Source of the DNA: Bacillota bacterium
GTDB taxonomy: Bacteria > Bacillota > Clostridia > Lutisporales > Lutisporaceae
Assembly (NCBI GenBank): GCA_023230985.1
Contig: JALNWH010000001.1
Location: 1 to 64,000 of the forward strand
Direction of reading: 5' to 3'
DNA: 64,000 bases
Shown here: positions 7,838-16,772 of the stretch, in pieces
How the letters are laid out: each line of letters starts with the position of its first letter
How positions within the stretch are numbered: the stretch's first letter is position 1
Position numbers and translations under genes: made by a program
The notes under the pieces: generated by a model
Told to the model about the DNA's origin: nothing
The model's database searches: none
What the model saw: only the letters and a program-made list of their open reading frames with translations

Positions 7838-8755
7838 TTAACTACCTTTCGCATTGCTGATAAAATCGCTTTTTAATATACCCATAATTATCTCATCATA
7901 AAATTCTCCATCTATAAAAGCTGATTTTCTAGTCCTTCCTTCATGCTCAAAGCCACATTTTAAATAACAGTTTGAAGCTCTTTCATTATACTCATAGTAT
8001 TTAAGCGAAACTCTATAAATATCTAAATTATAAAAAGCATATCTTAAAATAGTATTTATTGCATCCTCTCCGTAACCTTTGCCCCAATAGTCTTTATCAC
8101 CGATTCTTATACCAAGCTTGCAACTTTGATTTAATTCGTCAAAACTATATAGCTGTATAGTACCGATAGGTTTGCCGCCTTTTGTATCTATCATCAAATT
8201 CATAGGATCATATCCAAAGCTCTTTTTAAGGCTTTGTTTTAGTGAATATATGCTCATTTTTCCTTCTATCCAACCGGCGAGCTTATTCAATTCTTTATCG
8301 TTATACCAATTAATCAAATAAAAAATATCTTTTTCTCTGCCCGGTCTAAGTATTATCTTATCACCAATAAGAAATTCTTTCTCATTTTTCTCTTTTCTTA
8401 TTGATACTGAACTTAAAAAGCTGGGTAAAAATTTTAATAACTTATAGGGTTTGTTTAAATATTTGTCTTTATTGACTAATATGTCATCCATTAAAGATTT
8501 TTGTATATTAAAACTAACATCTACATCTTCATCTATACCTTCTTTGATTACATTACCTTTACTGCTTGTATAAATAGTGTAATTGCATATTGTTTTTTTG
8601 TTTTCTATTACTGATAAAGCAAAATTGCCGGAGCTATGCAAAATAACATTAAAAACTATTACTTTTAATGCAGGGTACTTTTTAAAAAATACACTATATA
8701 ATTGTGAAGCTGTATCCGCAAAAATCTGAACATTGTTAAATTGTAAAACACCCAT
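7838..8755 (-). CDS. GNAT-family N-acetyltransferase with an uncharacterised N-terminal half
   Basis: 305 residues. The C-terminal half (about 130-290) is a RimJ/RimL-type GNAT domain: LGDKIILRPGREKDI-like opening, acetyl-CoA pyrophosphate-binding motif around GDKDYWGKGYGEDA, and the closing NERASNCYLKCGFEHEG. The N-terminal 125 residues have no signature I recognise; they are moderately hydrophobic, without a signal peptide. GGGAGAATGTAATT precedes the ATG. Substrate unknown. It is a single gene with a possible attenuator leader upstream (8843-8909). Confidence 0.75.
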   Translation of the reverse strand: MGVLQFNNVQIFADTASQLYSVFFKKYPALKVIVFNVILHSSGNFALSVIENKKTICNYTIYTSSKGNVIKEGIDEDVDVSFNIQKSLMDDILVNKDKYLNKPYKLLKFLPSFLSSVSIRKEKNEKEFLIGDKIILRPGREKDIFYLINWYNDKELNKLAGWIEGKMSIYSLKQSLKKSFGYDPMNLMIDTKGGKPIGTIQLYSFDELNQSCKLGIRIGDKDYWGKGYGEDAINTILRYAFYNLDIYRVSLKYYEYNERASNCYLKCGFEHEGRTRKSAFIDGEFYDEIIMGILKSDFISNAKGS

Positions 8756-8842
8756 AATTACATTCTCCCGCTATTATATAAGGATTTTATCACGAATTTA
8801 GAAAAAAATTATAACCTACAATACTTGCGCATATTCTTGTAA

Positions 8843-8909
8843 ACAAAAAATATCACAGATACATTGATTTAACCGGATTTTATAGTATTTGGACCTGTGA
8901 GGATATTAT
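8843..8909 (-). promoter_or_regulatory. Hairpin leader upstream of the GNAT gene
   Basis: On the minus strand an extended -10 box (TGATATAAT, about 8909-8917) is followed at once by CTCACAG. This can pair with CTGTGAT some 40 bases later, and then comes TTTTTTG. That is the arrangement of an early terminator or attenuator about 90 bases before the GNAT start. The -35 box is poor and no regulatory class is recognisable. Confidence 0.3.
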
Positions 8910-8972
8910 ATCATAATTTGTGACTATAAGCTTATATTTTCTATAACAATTATATGTAAATAAAAGCTCTTT

Positions 8973-9037
8973 GTTGCTGTTCACACCTTAACTATTTATG
9001 ATAAGCTCTTATTATATTTTGCTATTGTATCTGAATG
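8973..9037 (+). repeat. Truncated copy of the 120-bp inverted-repeat element
   Basis: Begins GTTGCTGTTCACACCTTAAC and follows the first half of the element seen complete at 51536-51655 (CTTAACT.TTT.TGATAA, then TTATTATATTT.GCTA). Similarity fades after about 9037 and no right inverted repeat is seen. The remaining gap between 8756 and 9088 holds only the GNAT leader hairpin; I see no gene in it. Confidence 0.65.
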
Positions 9038-9088
9038 CATCATGTTATACTTATTTAAGATTAAAAATTTCGAAAATAAAGGTGTATT

Positions 9089-9676
9089 ATGTTTCAAAAA
9101 GAAAATATTACTACAATAACTAATGCTATTAACACGATTTTGGAAAAAAATAAAGTTTTAATTGTTGCAATAGAAGGCAACTGTGGCAGTGGTAAAAGTA
9201 CTTTGGCTAATTTGTTGGGGAAATTCTATAATTGTAATATCTTCCATATGGATAATTTTTTTCTTTCCCCTGAACAAAAAACAAAAAAAAGACTTCAAGA
9301 AATCGGTGGAAACATCGATTATATTAGGTTTAAGAATGAAATTATAGATAACTTAATAAAGAACACCGGTTTCAAGTACCGAATATACGATTGTTCTATT
9401 AAAAAACTTACTGATTATATCTATGTTAATCCAAAAAAACTCAATATAATAGAAGGAGTATATTCTATGCATCCAACCTTGGAAAAATTTTATGATATGA
9501 GAATTTTTTTACATGTTGATGCAAAAATACAAAAACAAAGAATTCTAAAACGAAATGGGGAACAAATGGCGAAAAGATTCTTAGAAGAATGGATACCCAT
9601 GGAAAATAAATATTTTTTAAATCTAAATATAAAAAGCAAATGTGACATAGTAATTGATACTTCACATAAAAAATAA
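9089..9676 (+). CDS. P-loop kinase of the uridine-kinase-like family
   Basis: 195 residues with a Walker A motif GNCGSGKST at about residues 30-38. An HMDNFF segment at about 53-58 corresponds to the substrate-binding DxDxFY region of uridine kinase. LNIIEGVYSMHP (about 120-131) matches its 'VVEGiyal' strand, and RILKRNG at about 153 is the lid arginine region. It probably phosphorylates a nucleoside or related small molecule in the cytoplasm. It lacks enough similarity for me to call it Udk. AAAGGTG precedes the ATG. It is a single gene. Confidence 0.7.
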   Translation: MFQKENITTITNAINTILEKNKVLIVAIEGNCGSGKSTLANLLGKFYNCNIFHMDNFFLSPEQKTKKRLQEIGGNIDYIRFKNEIIDNLIKNTGFKYRIYDCSIKKLTDYIYVNPKKLNIIEGVYSMHPTLEKFYDMRIFLHVDAKIQKQRILKRNGEQMAKRFLEEWIPMENKYFLNLNIKSKCDIVIDTSHKK

Positions 9677-9689
9677 AAATTATGTTAAT

Positions 9690-9716
9690 AATAAAAGGGG
9701 ATTATCCCCTTTTATT
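9690..9716. terminator. Bidirectional terminator
   Basis: AATAAAAGGGGA and TCCCCTTTTATT form a perfect 12-bp stem with a 3-base loop between the convergent kinase and asnS genes. A and T tracts on either side allow it to work in both directions. Confidence 0.9.
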
Positions 9717-9721
9717 GGTTC

Positions 9722-11113
9722 TTAAAATTCTGCATTGCCAACAGTTCTTGGGAAAGGTATAACATCTCTGATATTACTCATTCCGGTAAGGTACATAATC
9801 ATTCTCTCAAAACCCAAGCCAAACCCGGCATGTTTAGTACCGCCATATTTACGTAACTCCAAATACCACCAATAATCTTCTTTATTAAGTCCCATTTCGC
9901 CAATTCTTCTTTCTAACACATCGTAACGTTCTTCCCTTTGGCTTCCGCCAATTATCTCTCCCACTCCGGGTACCAAAAGATCCATAGCCGCAACTGTCTT
10001 ATTATCATCATTAAGCCTCATATAAAAAGCTTTAATTTCTTTTGGATAATCTATTACAAAAACAGGCTTTTCAAATATATTTTCGGTTATATACCTTTCA
10101 TGCTCCGTCTGTAAATCTATTCCCCACTCAACAGGGTATTCAAACTCCTTTCCGGATTTTTTTAACATATCTATAGCTTCCGTATAAGTGACTTTACCAA
10201 AATCTGAATTTACTATATTATTCAACCTTTCTAATAAAGTGCTATCCATAAATTTATTAAAAAACTCCATTTCCAAAGGAGCATTTTCTAAAATATAATT
10301 AATAACATATTTAAGCATGTCCTCTGCCAGAGCCATATTATCATTTAGATCTGCAAAGGCAACTTCCGGCTCAATCATCCAAAACTCTGCAGCATGCCTG
10401 GCTGTATTGGAATTCTCTGCTCTAAAGGTAGGCCCGAAAGTATAAGTATCTCTAAATGCTAAGGCAAAGCTTTCCGCCTCAAGCTGACCGCTTACAGTGA
10501 GATTGGTTTCTTTACCGAAAAAATCTTCTTTTACATCTACATTTCCTTCATCATCTTTCGGAATGTTGGATAAATCCAAGGTAGTAACTCTAAACATTTC
10601 CCCTGCACCCTCGGCATCACTACCGGTTATAATTGGTGTATGGACATATATAAAACCTCTCTCGTTAAAGAATTTATGCAATGCAAATGCTGCCAAGGAT
10701 CTTAATCTAAAAACAGCAGAAAAAGTATTGCTTCTCGGCCTTAGATGGGCTATGCTCCTAAGATACTCAAGAGAATGCCTCTTTTTTTGTAAAGGATAAT
10801 CAGGTGTTGAATTACCTTCGATAAAAATCTTTTCAGCCTTTATTTCAAAGGGCTGCTTCGCTTCCGGGGTCAATTCTAATTTTCCTTCAACATAAATTGC
10901 CGAACTGATATTTAGTTTAGATATTTCTTTAAAATTCTCAAGTTCTTCACTAAAAACTACTTGCACATTTTTAAAATAACTCCCGTCATTGATCTCAATA
11001 AAACCAAATTTTTTTGAAGCCCTTAATGTCCTTACCCAACCTGCCACAACAATCGAATCATCAGTATAATTTTGAGTATTTTTGTACAAGCTTTTAACAT
11101 AAACTGTTTTCAT
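9722..11113 (-). CDS. asnS: Asparagine--tRNA ligase
   Basis: Class IIb aminoacyl-tRNA synthetase charging tRNA-Asn. The 463-residue length is normal. An N-terminal OB-fold anticodon-binding domain covers about residues 18-100 ([23 protein letters not shown]). The catalytic domain has motif 2 around [20 protein letters not shown] and motif 3 [13 protein letters not shown] near the C-terminus. TTTGGAGGATTAAAAAT precedes the ATG. It is controlled by a T-box leader with an Asn specifier directly upstream. Confidence 0.97.
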   Translation of the reverse strand: MKTVYVKSLYKNTQNYTDDSIVVAGWVRTLRASKKFGFIEINDGSYFKNVQVVFSEELENFKEISKLNISSAIYVEGKLELTPEAKQPFEIKAEKIFIEGNSTPDYPLQKKRHSLEYLRSIAHLRPRSNTFSAVFRLRSLAAFALHKFFNERGFIYVHTPIITGSDAEGAGEMFRVTTLDLSNIPKDDEGNVDVKEDFFGKETNLTVSGQLEAESFALAFRDTYTFGPTFRAENSNTARHAAEFWMIEPEVAFADLNDNMALAEDMLKYVINYILENAPLEMEFFNKFMDSTLLERLNNIVNSDFGKVTYTEAIDMLKKSGKEFEYPVEWGIDLQTEHERYITENIFEKPVFVIDYPKEIKAFYMRLNDDNKTVAAMDLLVPGVGEIIGGSQREERYDVLERRIGEMGLNKEDYWWYLELRKYGGTKHAGFGLGFERMIMYLTGMSNIRDVIPFPRTVGNAEF

Positions 11114-11129
11114 ATTTTTAATCCTCCAA

Positions 11130-11410
11130 ATTTTATTTCATTTTCAAAAAAATAAATAACTTTCGTTCCTTTTTAAAGGGACGAAAGTCAATATTCCGCG
11201 GTGCCACCCTGTTTGCCTTAATGGCCATCTTAACTCTTTAACGGAGAGAACACCGTCCGAGCCTACTTTTAAAAAATTTCGGTCGAAAACTCCGGGATGT
11301 TCTTCGATACGAACTTGCACCGTGCTTCCACCTAATGCCGGCTCTCTAAAAGCATAATCCGTATTTACTCTTCCCTTCACTGTTTGTAGCGTTAAACTGC
11401 TATTACCCAA
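11130..11410 (-). ncRNA. T-box leader, tRNA-Asn responsive
   Basis: Transcription-attenuation leader of asnS. Reading the minus strand it holds the stem I AGTA motif, GGTGGAAGC, a candidate specifier AAC (11299-11301, in GAAGAACATCC), then the T-box GGGTGGCACCGCGGAA and a terminator whose stem ACTTTCGTCCC/GGAACGAAAGT precedes TTATTTATTTTTTTG. The T-box bulge is TGGC, which pairs with the GCCA end expected of tRNA-Asn (discriminator G). Both the codon and the bulge agree with asparagine. A fortuitous 89-codon frame across it is not a gene. Confidence 0.95.
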
Positions 11411-11411
11411 C

Positions 11412-11440
11412 ATTATAGTATTCGGCTATATAATTGTCAA
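11412..11440 (-). promoter_or_regulatory. Promoter of the asnS T-box transcript
   Basis: Perfect TTGACA (11435-11440) and TATAAT (11412-11417) on the minus strand with 17 bases between. It starts immediately after the stop codon of the upstream MATE gene. Confidence 0.9.
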
Positions 11441-12844
11441 TCAATTGCTGTCACAATTACCTTTTGATAAACAGGGCTCCAGCTTTCCGTTTTCTATATG
11501 TTGTCTATCCAAGTTACTTAATTCTCTGCCTAAAAAAATCGCTGTCATAATTGATGAAGTCAAATCCGAAACGGGGCCGGCTGTTAACAACCCGTTTAGC
11601 CCCATAAATTTAGGTAATATAATCACTAAAGGTATAAGTATCAGTACTTGTCTGGATAAGCTTAAAAATAAGGAATGCTTTGGTTTACCCACAGCCTGAA
11701 AATATGCAGAACTTACAACTTGAAATCCTATAATAGGCATAAAGGTTAAAAATCTTTTTAATCCAAAGGCTCCGAATTCAACCAGTTCCGGATCGTCATT
11801 AAATATCTCAATTATTTGCCTAGGAAATAGTCTTGTCAAAATAAAACCTAAAAGAACTACCACAGAAGCCGCTATAATTGCTAATTTCAAAGTTTTCTTC
11901 ACCCTGCTAAATTTTTTGGCGCCATAATTAAACCCTATTATCGGTTGTGCACCTTGATTTATTCCAAATACAGTCATCATAAACATCATAGCAACATTGT
12001 TTATAATCGCCATGCCGGAAACAGCTATATCTCCCCCATAATAGCTAAGGCTGTTGTTTAAAATAACAACCAATACACCCCCGGCTATTTGCATGGAAAA
12101 TGGTGCAAGACCAATAGATACTATTGATTTTATTATATCAAATCTGATCTTTAAATTAGCCTTTTTAATCTTTAATAAACTGTTGCCGTATAAAAAATAA
12201 TGAAGCACCCAAGCTGATGATATGGCTATGGATAATACGGTTGCATAAGCAGCCCCTTTTATGCCCCAATTAAAAACAAAAATAAAGATTGGATCCAAAA
12301 TAGTATTAAGTATAGCGCCAACAAGCATGGTTACCATCGCCATCTTTGGGTTGCCTTCTCCTCTAATAAAATTATTCATGCCCATTCCTATAACTTGAAA
12401 TACAGCACCATATAATATGATACTGAAATAATCCCTTGCATAAGGATATACATTTTCACTGGCGCCAAACATTTTTAAAAGCGGTTCTAAAAATATAAAA
12501 CCTAATATGGACAAAATTATAGCGGTAATAATCATAATGGACATAGCGTTTGCCATGATAAGTTCAGCTTCATCTTTCTTTTTCTGACCTAATCTTATAG
12601 AAATCAAAGAATTTGCACCTATACCGAACAACATGGAAAAAGCCATATTTACCAACATTATGGGAAACCCTATTCTGACACCGGCAATTCCTAAAGGCCC
12701 TACCCCTTTACCGATAAAAATCATATCAACCAAATTATATAAAGCATTTACCAGCATTCCTACTATTGCAGGTATTGAAAACCTTAATAAAAGTTTAGAT
12801 ATTTCGCTTTCACCAAGTAACTTTTCTCTCTCTACTATCTGCAT
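11441..12844 (-). CDS. MATE-family efflux transporter
   Basis: 467-residue inner-membrane transporter with about twelve transmembrane helices in two homologous halves. It exports drugs or metabolites in exchange for Na+ or H+. The N-terminal half opens with KLLLRFSIPAIVGMLVNALYNLVDMIFIG, typical of the Firmicute MepA/NorM-like branch. FNYGAKKFSRVKK, the conserved loop entering the second half, is present. AGGAGATGTATT precedes the ATG. It is co-directional with buk and the small gene upstream. Substrate unknown. Confidence 0.9.
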   Translation of the reverse strand: MQIVEREKLLGESEISKLLLRFSIPAIVGMLVNALYNLVDMIFIGKGVGPLGIAGVRIGFPIMLVNMAFSMLFGIGANSLISIRLGQKKKDEAELIMANAMSIMIITAIILSILGFIFLEPLLKMFGASENVYPYARDYFSIILYGAVFQVIGMGMNNFIRGEGNPKMAMVTMLVGAILNTILDPIFIFVFNWGIKGAAYATVLSIAISSAWVLHYFLYGNSLLKIKKANLKIRFDIIKSIVSIGLAPFSMQIAGGVLVVILNNSLSYYGGDIAVSGMAIINNVAMMFMMTVFGINQGAQPIIGFNYGAKKFSRVKKTLKLAIIAASVVVLLGFILTRLFPRQIIEIFNDDPELVEFGAFGLKRFLTFMPIIGFQVVSSAYFQAVGKPKHSLFLSLSRQVLILIPLVIILPKFMGLNGLLTAGPVSDLTSSIMTAIFLGRELSNLDRQHIENGKLEPCLSKGNCDSN

Positions 12845-12880
12845 AATACATCTCCTGTCATATCTACATTTACTAAAAAT

Positions 12881-13207
12881 TTAGACAATAAACTTTTCCA
12901 GTGCTTTCCTAACACTGTTTGCAAAACTTTCTGCTGCTCCCCAATCAAAATTAAACAGCCAGCCTTTTGAACTCCCTGCGGCAATTACTCTCAGTGATGT
13001 AATGCCATCAAAATTATCTATTATAATAGTTAAAGCTGCTCTGTTTTCCGCTCTGAAATAATATTTTTCAAACACCATTACAACAAATTGCTTACCATCA
13101 TCAATATTTTTTATTTCTCTATGCACCAATTCAGCATTTACTTCATCATTTAAAATATTGTAGGTTTCTATCGGGCTAATATTCACAGTAAATTCTAATA
13201 TTGCCAT
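12881..13207 (-). CDS. Small uncharacterised protein (possibly DUF6054)
   Basis: 108 residues, soluble alpha/beta composition, no signal peptide or membrane helix. Conserved-looking features are ENRAALTIIIDNFDG and GSSKGWLFNFDWGAAESFANSVRKAL; the C-terminal helix resembles DUF6054 proteins of Firmicutes, an assignment from memory. Its ATG overlaps the stop codon of buk (TAATG), so translation is coupled. GGGAGATTAAATA precedes it. Linkage to buk is the only functional hint. Confidence 0.65.
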   Translation of the reverse strand: MAILEFTVNISPIETYNILNDEVNAELVHREIKNIDDGKQFVVMVFEKYYFRAENRAALTIIIDNFDGITSLRVIAAGSSKGWLFNFDWGAAESFANSVRKALEKFIV

Positions 13208-14280
13208 TATTTAATCTCCCTGTATTCTTTAGCTATTTCTTCACCTTTTAAAACCCTTAAAGTTCCAAAAGCCAAAGCCTCCATCTCATTTTCGCCGGCC
13301 ATAATTATCACCGGTGCAATAAATTCAACTCTCTCTTTAATAAAATTTGCCACCATTTTTGAATAAGCAATACCGCCGGTTAGTACTATAGCATCTACCT
13401 TGCCCTTTACAACCGTTGCTAATTCGCCAATACCTTTAGCAATCTGATAAGTCATTGCCTCATATACCAATTTTGCTTTTGCATTTCCCTCTTCAATCAT
13501 TTCTTCTACTTCTATTGCATCATGAGTGCCTAAATGAGCCTTTAATCCCGCATTACCTCTCATTTTTCTGGTTACTTCATTTTTATTATATTTACCGGAA
13601 AAACATATATTTATAAGCTCTTTGCCGGGTATCCTACCGGCTCTTTCCGGTGCAAAAGGCCCTTCGTCATCAGCAAGCATATCAATAATTCTACCTCCGC
13701 TATGCATAGCAATAGATATTCCTCCGCCAATATGTGCAACTACAAAATTGACGTCTTCATATTTCTTATTAAGCTTTTTTGCAGTTTTCATTGCTGTTGC
13801 TCTGGAATTTAATACATGATTAAAACTTACTCTTTTTACCTCCGGTATACCGGTTATTCTGGCTATATCCGATAGTTGGTCTACCGTCACAGGATCATAT
13901 ATGCAAGATAATATTCCCAAGGGTTTTGCTATCTCATAAGCAATAGGTGCGCCAAGGTTGGAAGCATGCTCCAACACCGGATTATGTTTTAATCTGTTAA
14001 CCATTTCTTCATTAATTTCATAAGCCCCGGCTTCGACAGGTGGAAGCATGCCGCCCCTGCCGACTACTGCTGATAATTCTTTTAAATCCACCCCTTCTTT
14101 ATTCAAATATTTTAAGATTTCATCTTTCCTATATTCATATTGATCAATTGTCTTTTCAAATTTACCTAATTCTTCCGTCGGATGATTAATGGTATCATAA
14201 AGAATTCTTTCTTCATCTACATATAGTGCAATCTTTGTAGATGTAGAACCGGGGTTTATTGCTAGTATTTTGTAACCCAA
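13207..14280 (-). CDS. buk: Butyrate kinase
   Basis: Converts butyryl phosphate and ADP to butyrate and ATP, the energy-yielding last step of butyrate (or branched-chain acyl) fermentation. The 357-residue protein has the acetokinase-family phosphate motif ILAINPGSTSTKIALY at the N-terminus, FVVAHIGGGISIAMHSGGRIIDM in the middle and IVLTGGIAYSKMV near the C-terminus, at the usual length. It starts with TTG after AAGGAGGTTATAAA. Phosphotransbutyrylase (ptb), its usual partner, is not in the window. Confidence 0.93.
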   Translation of the reverse strand: MGYKILAINPGSTSTKIALYVDEERILYDTINHPTEELGKFEKTIDQYEYRKDEILKYLNKEGVDLKELSAVVGRGGMLPPVEAGAYEINEEMVNRLKHNPVLEHASNLGAPIAYEIAKPLGILSCIYDPVTVDQLSDIARITGIPEVKRVSFNHVLNSRATAMKTAKKLNKKYEDVNFVVAHIGGGISIAMHSGGRIIDMLADDEGPFAPERAGRIPGKELINICFSGKYNKNEVTRKMRGNAGLKAHLGTHDAIEVEEMIEEGNAKAKLVYEAMTYQIAKGIGELATVVKGKVDAIVLTGGIAYSKMVANFIKERVEFIAPVIIMAGENEMEALAFGTLRVLKGEEIAKEYREIK

Positions 14281-14429
14281 TTTATAACCTCCTTAGAAAA
14301 TAATGCTTTTTATATTATAACATATATAAAAAGCAGATTAATAAAAAAGTAATTTACCGGAAGTAATTATTCTATAAGTAATAACAAATATATCATTTAT
14401 ATTCTTTCTAAAATTATTGCCTAATGCTT

Positions 14430-15383
14430 TTAAACACAAGTAAGATGGTAAAGCCTATTCATATCAATATTACCTCCGCTTACTAACGATACGATTTTTT
14501 TACCTTTACGCCAATCACTTTTTATTGCCGCTGCAACACTAACAGCTCCTGAAGGTTCCGGAACAGTTTTAAAATACTCAATACATGCAATCATAGCGCT
14601 TGAAATTTCTAATTCGCTAACTGTCTCTATATCATCTACAAATTTTTTAACTAAAGGAAAAGTCATAGAACCCGGTTCCAAAGAAAGCAACCCGTCGGCA
14701 ATAGAATCGGTTTTATCTAGTCGTACAATCTCCCCTTTTCGTATTGATACGCTCATAGAATTGCTTTCTTCCGGTTCACCGCCTATGACTTTTACCTGAG
14801 GTTTTATATTTTTTATATAAGTAGCGATACCGGAGATTAGCCCGCCACCACCTATTGGAATAAAAACTGCCTCTACATCCGGCACTTGTTCCAATATTTC
14901 TTTGCCTATAGTTCCTTGCCCGGCTATAACATTATAATGGTCATAAGGCGGTATTTCAAAATAGCCTTCCTGTTCTGCAATTTGCTTTGAACGGTTCAGT
15001 CTTTGTTGGGAAGTAGTGCCGCAGAATTCTATTTTAGCGCCCCAACGAGAAACCGCCTTTATTTTAGCCTCAGGTGCAGTTTCCGGCATAACTATAATAG
15101 CCGGTATTCTTAAACGATAAGCTACATAAGCCACAGCCTGGCCATGATTTCCAGATGAAGCGGTTACAACACCTTTTAAACCCTTAGAAGACTCTAATTC
15201 TTTTAAAATGCAATTACTTGCACCTCTTATTTTAAAAGAATTAGTAGTCTGAAAATTTTCGGCCTTTAGCATTAATTTAAAACCAAAGTCTTTGGCTGCT
15301 GCTTCCGAGTACAATATAGGGGTGTACTTCGCATAGCACTTAATATTATCATGAGCTTCCTTAACTTGTTCTATTTTTAGCAA
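14430..15383 (-). CDS. Threonine/serine dehydratase, short catabolic type
   Basis: PLP fold-type II enzyme deaminating threonine to 2-oxobutyrate (or serine to pyruvate). The PLP lysine lies in NSFKIRGA, the phosphate-binding loop is IGGGGLISG, and SSGNHGQAVA is also typical. At 317 residues it lacks the C-terminal ACT domain of biosynthetic IlvA, so it resembles TdcB-like catabolic enzymes. The 15392 TTG directly abuts AGGAG, so the next in-frame TTG at 15383 (spacing 9) is chosen, giving MLKIEQVKEAHD. Hydroxyaspartate or hydroxyectoine-pathway dehydratases are close relatives and cannot be excluded. Confidence 0.85.
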   Translation of the reverse strand: MLKIEQVKEAHDNIKCYAKYTPILYSEAAAKDFGFKLMLKAENFQTTNSFKIRGASNCILKELESSKGLKGVVTASSGNHGQAVAYVAYRLRIPAIIVMPETAPEAKIKAVSRWGAKIEFCGTTSQQRLNRSKQIAEQEGYFEIPPYDHYNVIAGQGTIGKEILEQVPDVEAVFIPIGGGGLISGIATYIKNIKPQVKVIGGEPEESNSMSVSIRKGEIVRLDKTDSIADGLLSLEPGSMTFPLVKKFVDDIETVSELEISSAMIACIEYFKTVPEPSGAVSVAAAIKSDWRKGKKIVSLVSGGNIDMNRLYHLTCV

Positions 15384-15495
15384 ACTATTCAACTCCTTTC
15401 CATTAATAATATACTTGGAACGTCTCGTTCAATATACTTTTAGATTAACATAAACAAAATTTCTTATCTATATTTACTTAGAATGAAACAAATAC

Positions 15496-15537
15496 AAAAG
15501 CCTGAATATGAACAAATAAACATTAATTCAGGCTTTT
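15496..15537 (-). terminator. Terminator of tRNA-Ala
   Basis: AAAAGCCTGAAT and ATTCAGGCTTTT (15496-15507 with 15526-15537) form a 12-bp stem, closing with a T-run on the minus strand, about 55 bases downstream of the tRNA. Confidence 0.85.
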
Positions 15538-15591
15538 ACGATAATAAAATACTACTTTCGTTATTATATTATACATTTGATTAATCTGATA

Positions 15592-15667
15592 TGGTGGAGA
15601 ATAGGGGACTTGAACCCCTGACCTCTTGACTGCCAGTCAAGCGCTCTCCCAACTGAGCTAATCCCCC
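15592..15667 (-). tRNA. tRNA-Ala (anticodon GGC)
   Basis: 76-base cloverleaf including encoded CCA. The acceptor GGGGGAT pairs with ATTCTCC and includes the G3:U70 alanine identity pair. The D arm is AGCTCAGTTGGGAGAGC, the anticodon stem CTTGA/TCAAG has loop CTGGCAG (anticodon GGC), and the T arm is AGGGGTTCAAGTCCCCT. The discriminator is A. Confidence 0.97.
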
Positions 15668-15689
15668 GTAGTTAAAGCTTTGATGATAA

Positions 15690-15719
15690 ACTATACTATA
15701 ATAACTATTGTCAGGTCAA
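15690..15719 (-). promoter_or_regulatory. Promoter of tRNA-Ala
   Basis: TTGACC (15714-15719) and TATAGT (15690-15695) on the minus strand with an 18-base spacer, about 25 bases before the tRNA 5' end. Confidence 0.6.
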
Positions 15720-16100
15720 TAAAGATAATTTTTACACTACCAACTTGTCTTGACAATTACTATAATAGAATATACGAGGTTATTTTTCAACTACTTTTCA
15801 TTTTTATTTGTACATCTTTAAAAAATACTCTAAAATTATAATAGTTTAGTCTTTAGATTAACAATAATCAACTATTAATTTGTACTATAATATAAATGAT
15901 TGATTTTAAATAATTTAAATTTAAACACAATGAAAATGTTACAGTTTTAATATAAATATACATTACTATATATTTAACAATTTAAAATTTCAGATTCTCC
16001 TACGATTAATAAGTTTTTACAAAAATTTTGCGACTTAATCTATACCATTAAGAATTACTAGATTTATTAATATAGAAATATTATTAGGTAGGTGCTTTAA
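15720..16100. other. AT-rich gap without a gene
   Basis: About 380 bases between the tRNA promoter and the response regulator. Very A/T-rich, with no frame of note, no tRNA and no strong hairpin. It presumably holds the promoter of the two-component operon, but I could not pick one convincingly (TTGACA at about 15749 lacks a good -10 partner). Confidence 0.5.
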
Positions 16101-16772
16101 ATGAGAATACTTATTGTAGATGATGAACAGGCTATCGTAGATTTAATAAAGCTTAATTTAGAACTGGAAGGCTTCGAAACAATAACATCAAATAACGGTT
16201 TTGAAGCTATAAAAGCTGCACAATTGCAAAAACCGGATTTAATCCTGCTAGATATAATGATGCCCGGAATGACAGGATTTGAAGCGTGTAAATCCTTACA
16301 AAACCTTAACATACCTATAATACTTCTCACAGCCAAAGATTCAATTCAAGATAAGCTAAAGGGCTTAGAACTTGGTGCTGATGATTATATAACAAAACCT
16401 TTTGATAGCAGAGAATTAATTGCACGAATTAAAACTGTATTAAGGCGAGTTGATAAATATAGCAGTAAGGATGAAGATACTGTTGCTGCCGGGCCTATAT
16501 GTATGAATCCCACTGAAAGAATAGCGCTTATTGATGACAATGAAGTTTTTCTGACACCAAAAGAATTCGATTTGCTGCTTTTATTTATTGAAAATCAAAA
16601 AAAGGTTTTTTCGAGAGAAAACATACTGGAATCCGTATGGGGTTTTGAATACATGGGTGATAGCCGCACTGTGGACATGCATATACAACGGTTGAGAAGA
16701 AAACTGGGTGATTATAGTTCTTATATAAAAACTGTCTTTACAATAGGTTATAAATTTGAGGTGTCGCAATGA
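16101..16772 (+). CDS. OmpR/PhoB-family response regulator
   Basis: 223 residues. The receiver domain (1-115) has acidic DDE at 8-10, phosphoacceptor Asp51 in LILLDIMMPG, and the conserved Lys in ITKPFD. The winged-helix DNA-binding domain (about 130-221) ends with the family signature SRTVDMHIQRLRRKLGD. AGGTAGGTG precedes the ATG. Its last four bases overlap the histidine kinase start, so the two are a translationally coupled pair. Targets unknown; the lipoprotein downstream may be part of the signalling unit. Confidence 0.93.
   Translation: MRILIVDDEQAIVDLIKLNLELEGFETITSNNGFEAIKAAQLQKPDLILLDIMMPGMTGFEACKSLQNLNIPIILLTAKDSIQDKLKGLELGADDYITKPFDSRELIARIKTVLRRVDKYSSKDEDTVAAGPICMNPTERIALIDDNEVFLTPKEFDLLLLFIENQKKVFSRENILESVWGFEYMGDSRTVDMHIQRLRRKLGDYSSYIKTVFTIGYKFEVSQ

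Noticed and set aside
11144..11413. 89-codon minus-strand frame upstream of asnS
   Set aside because: It lies wholly over the T-box leader, whose conserved motifs account for the sequence. It begins at the promoter -10 region and has no ribosome binding site.
13622..13819. Plus-strand frame inside buk
   Set aside because: Antisense shadow of a well-conserved gene. Several other such frames across the window were treated the same way.
15749..15780. TTGACA as the promoter for the response regulator
   Set aside because: The TATAAT nearby is only eight bases away, and at 17 bases there is no acceptable -10 box. It is also more than 300 bases from the gene.
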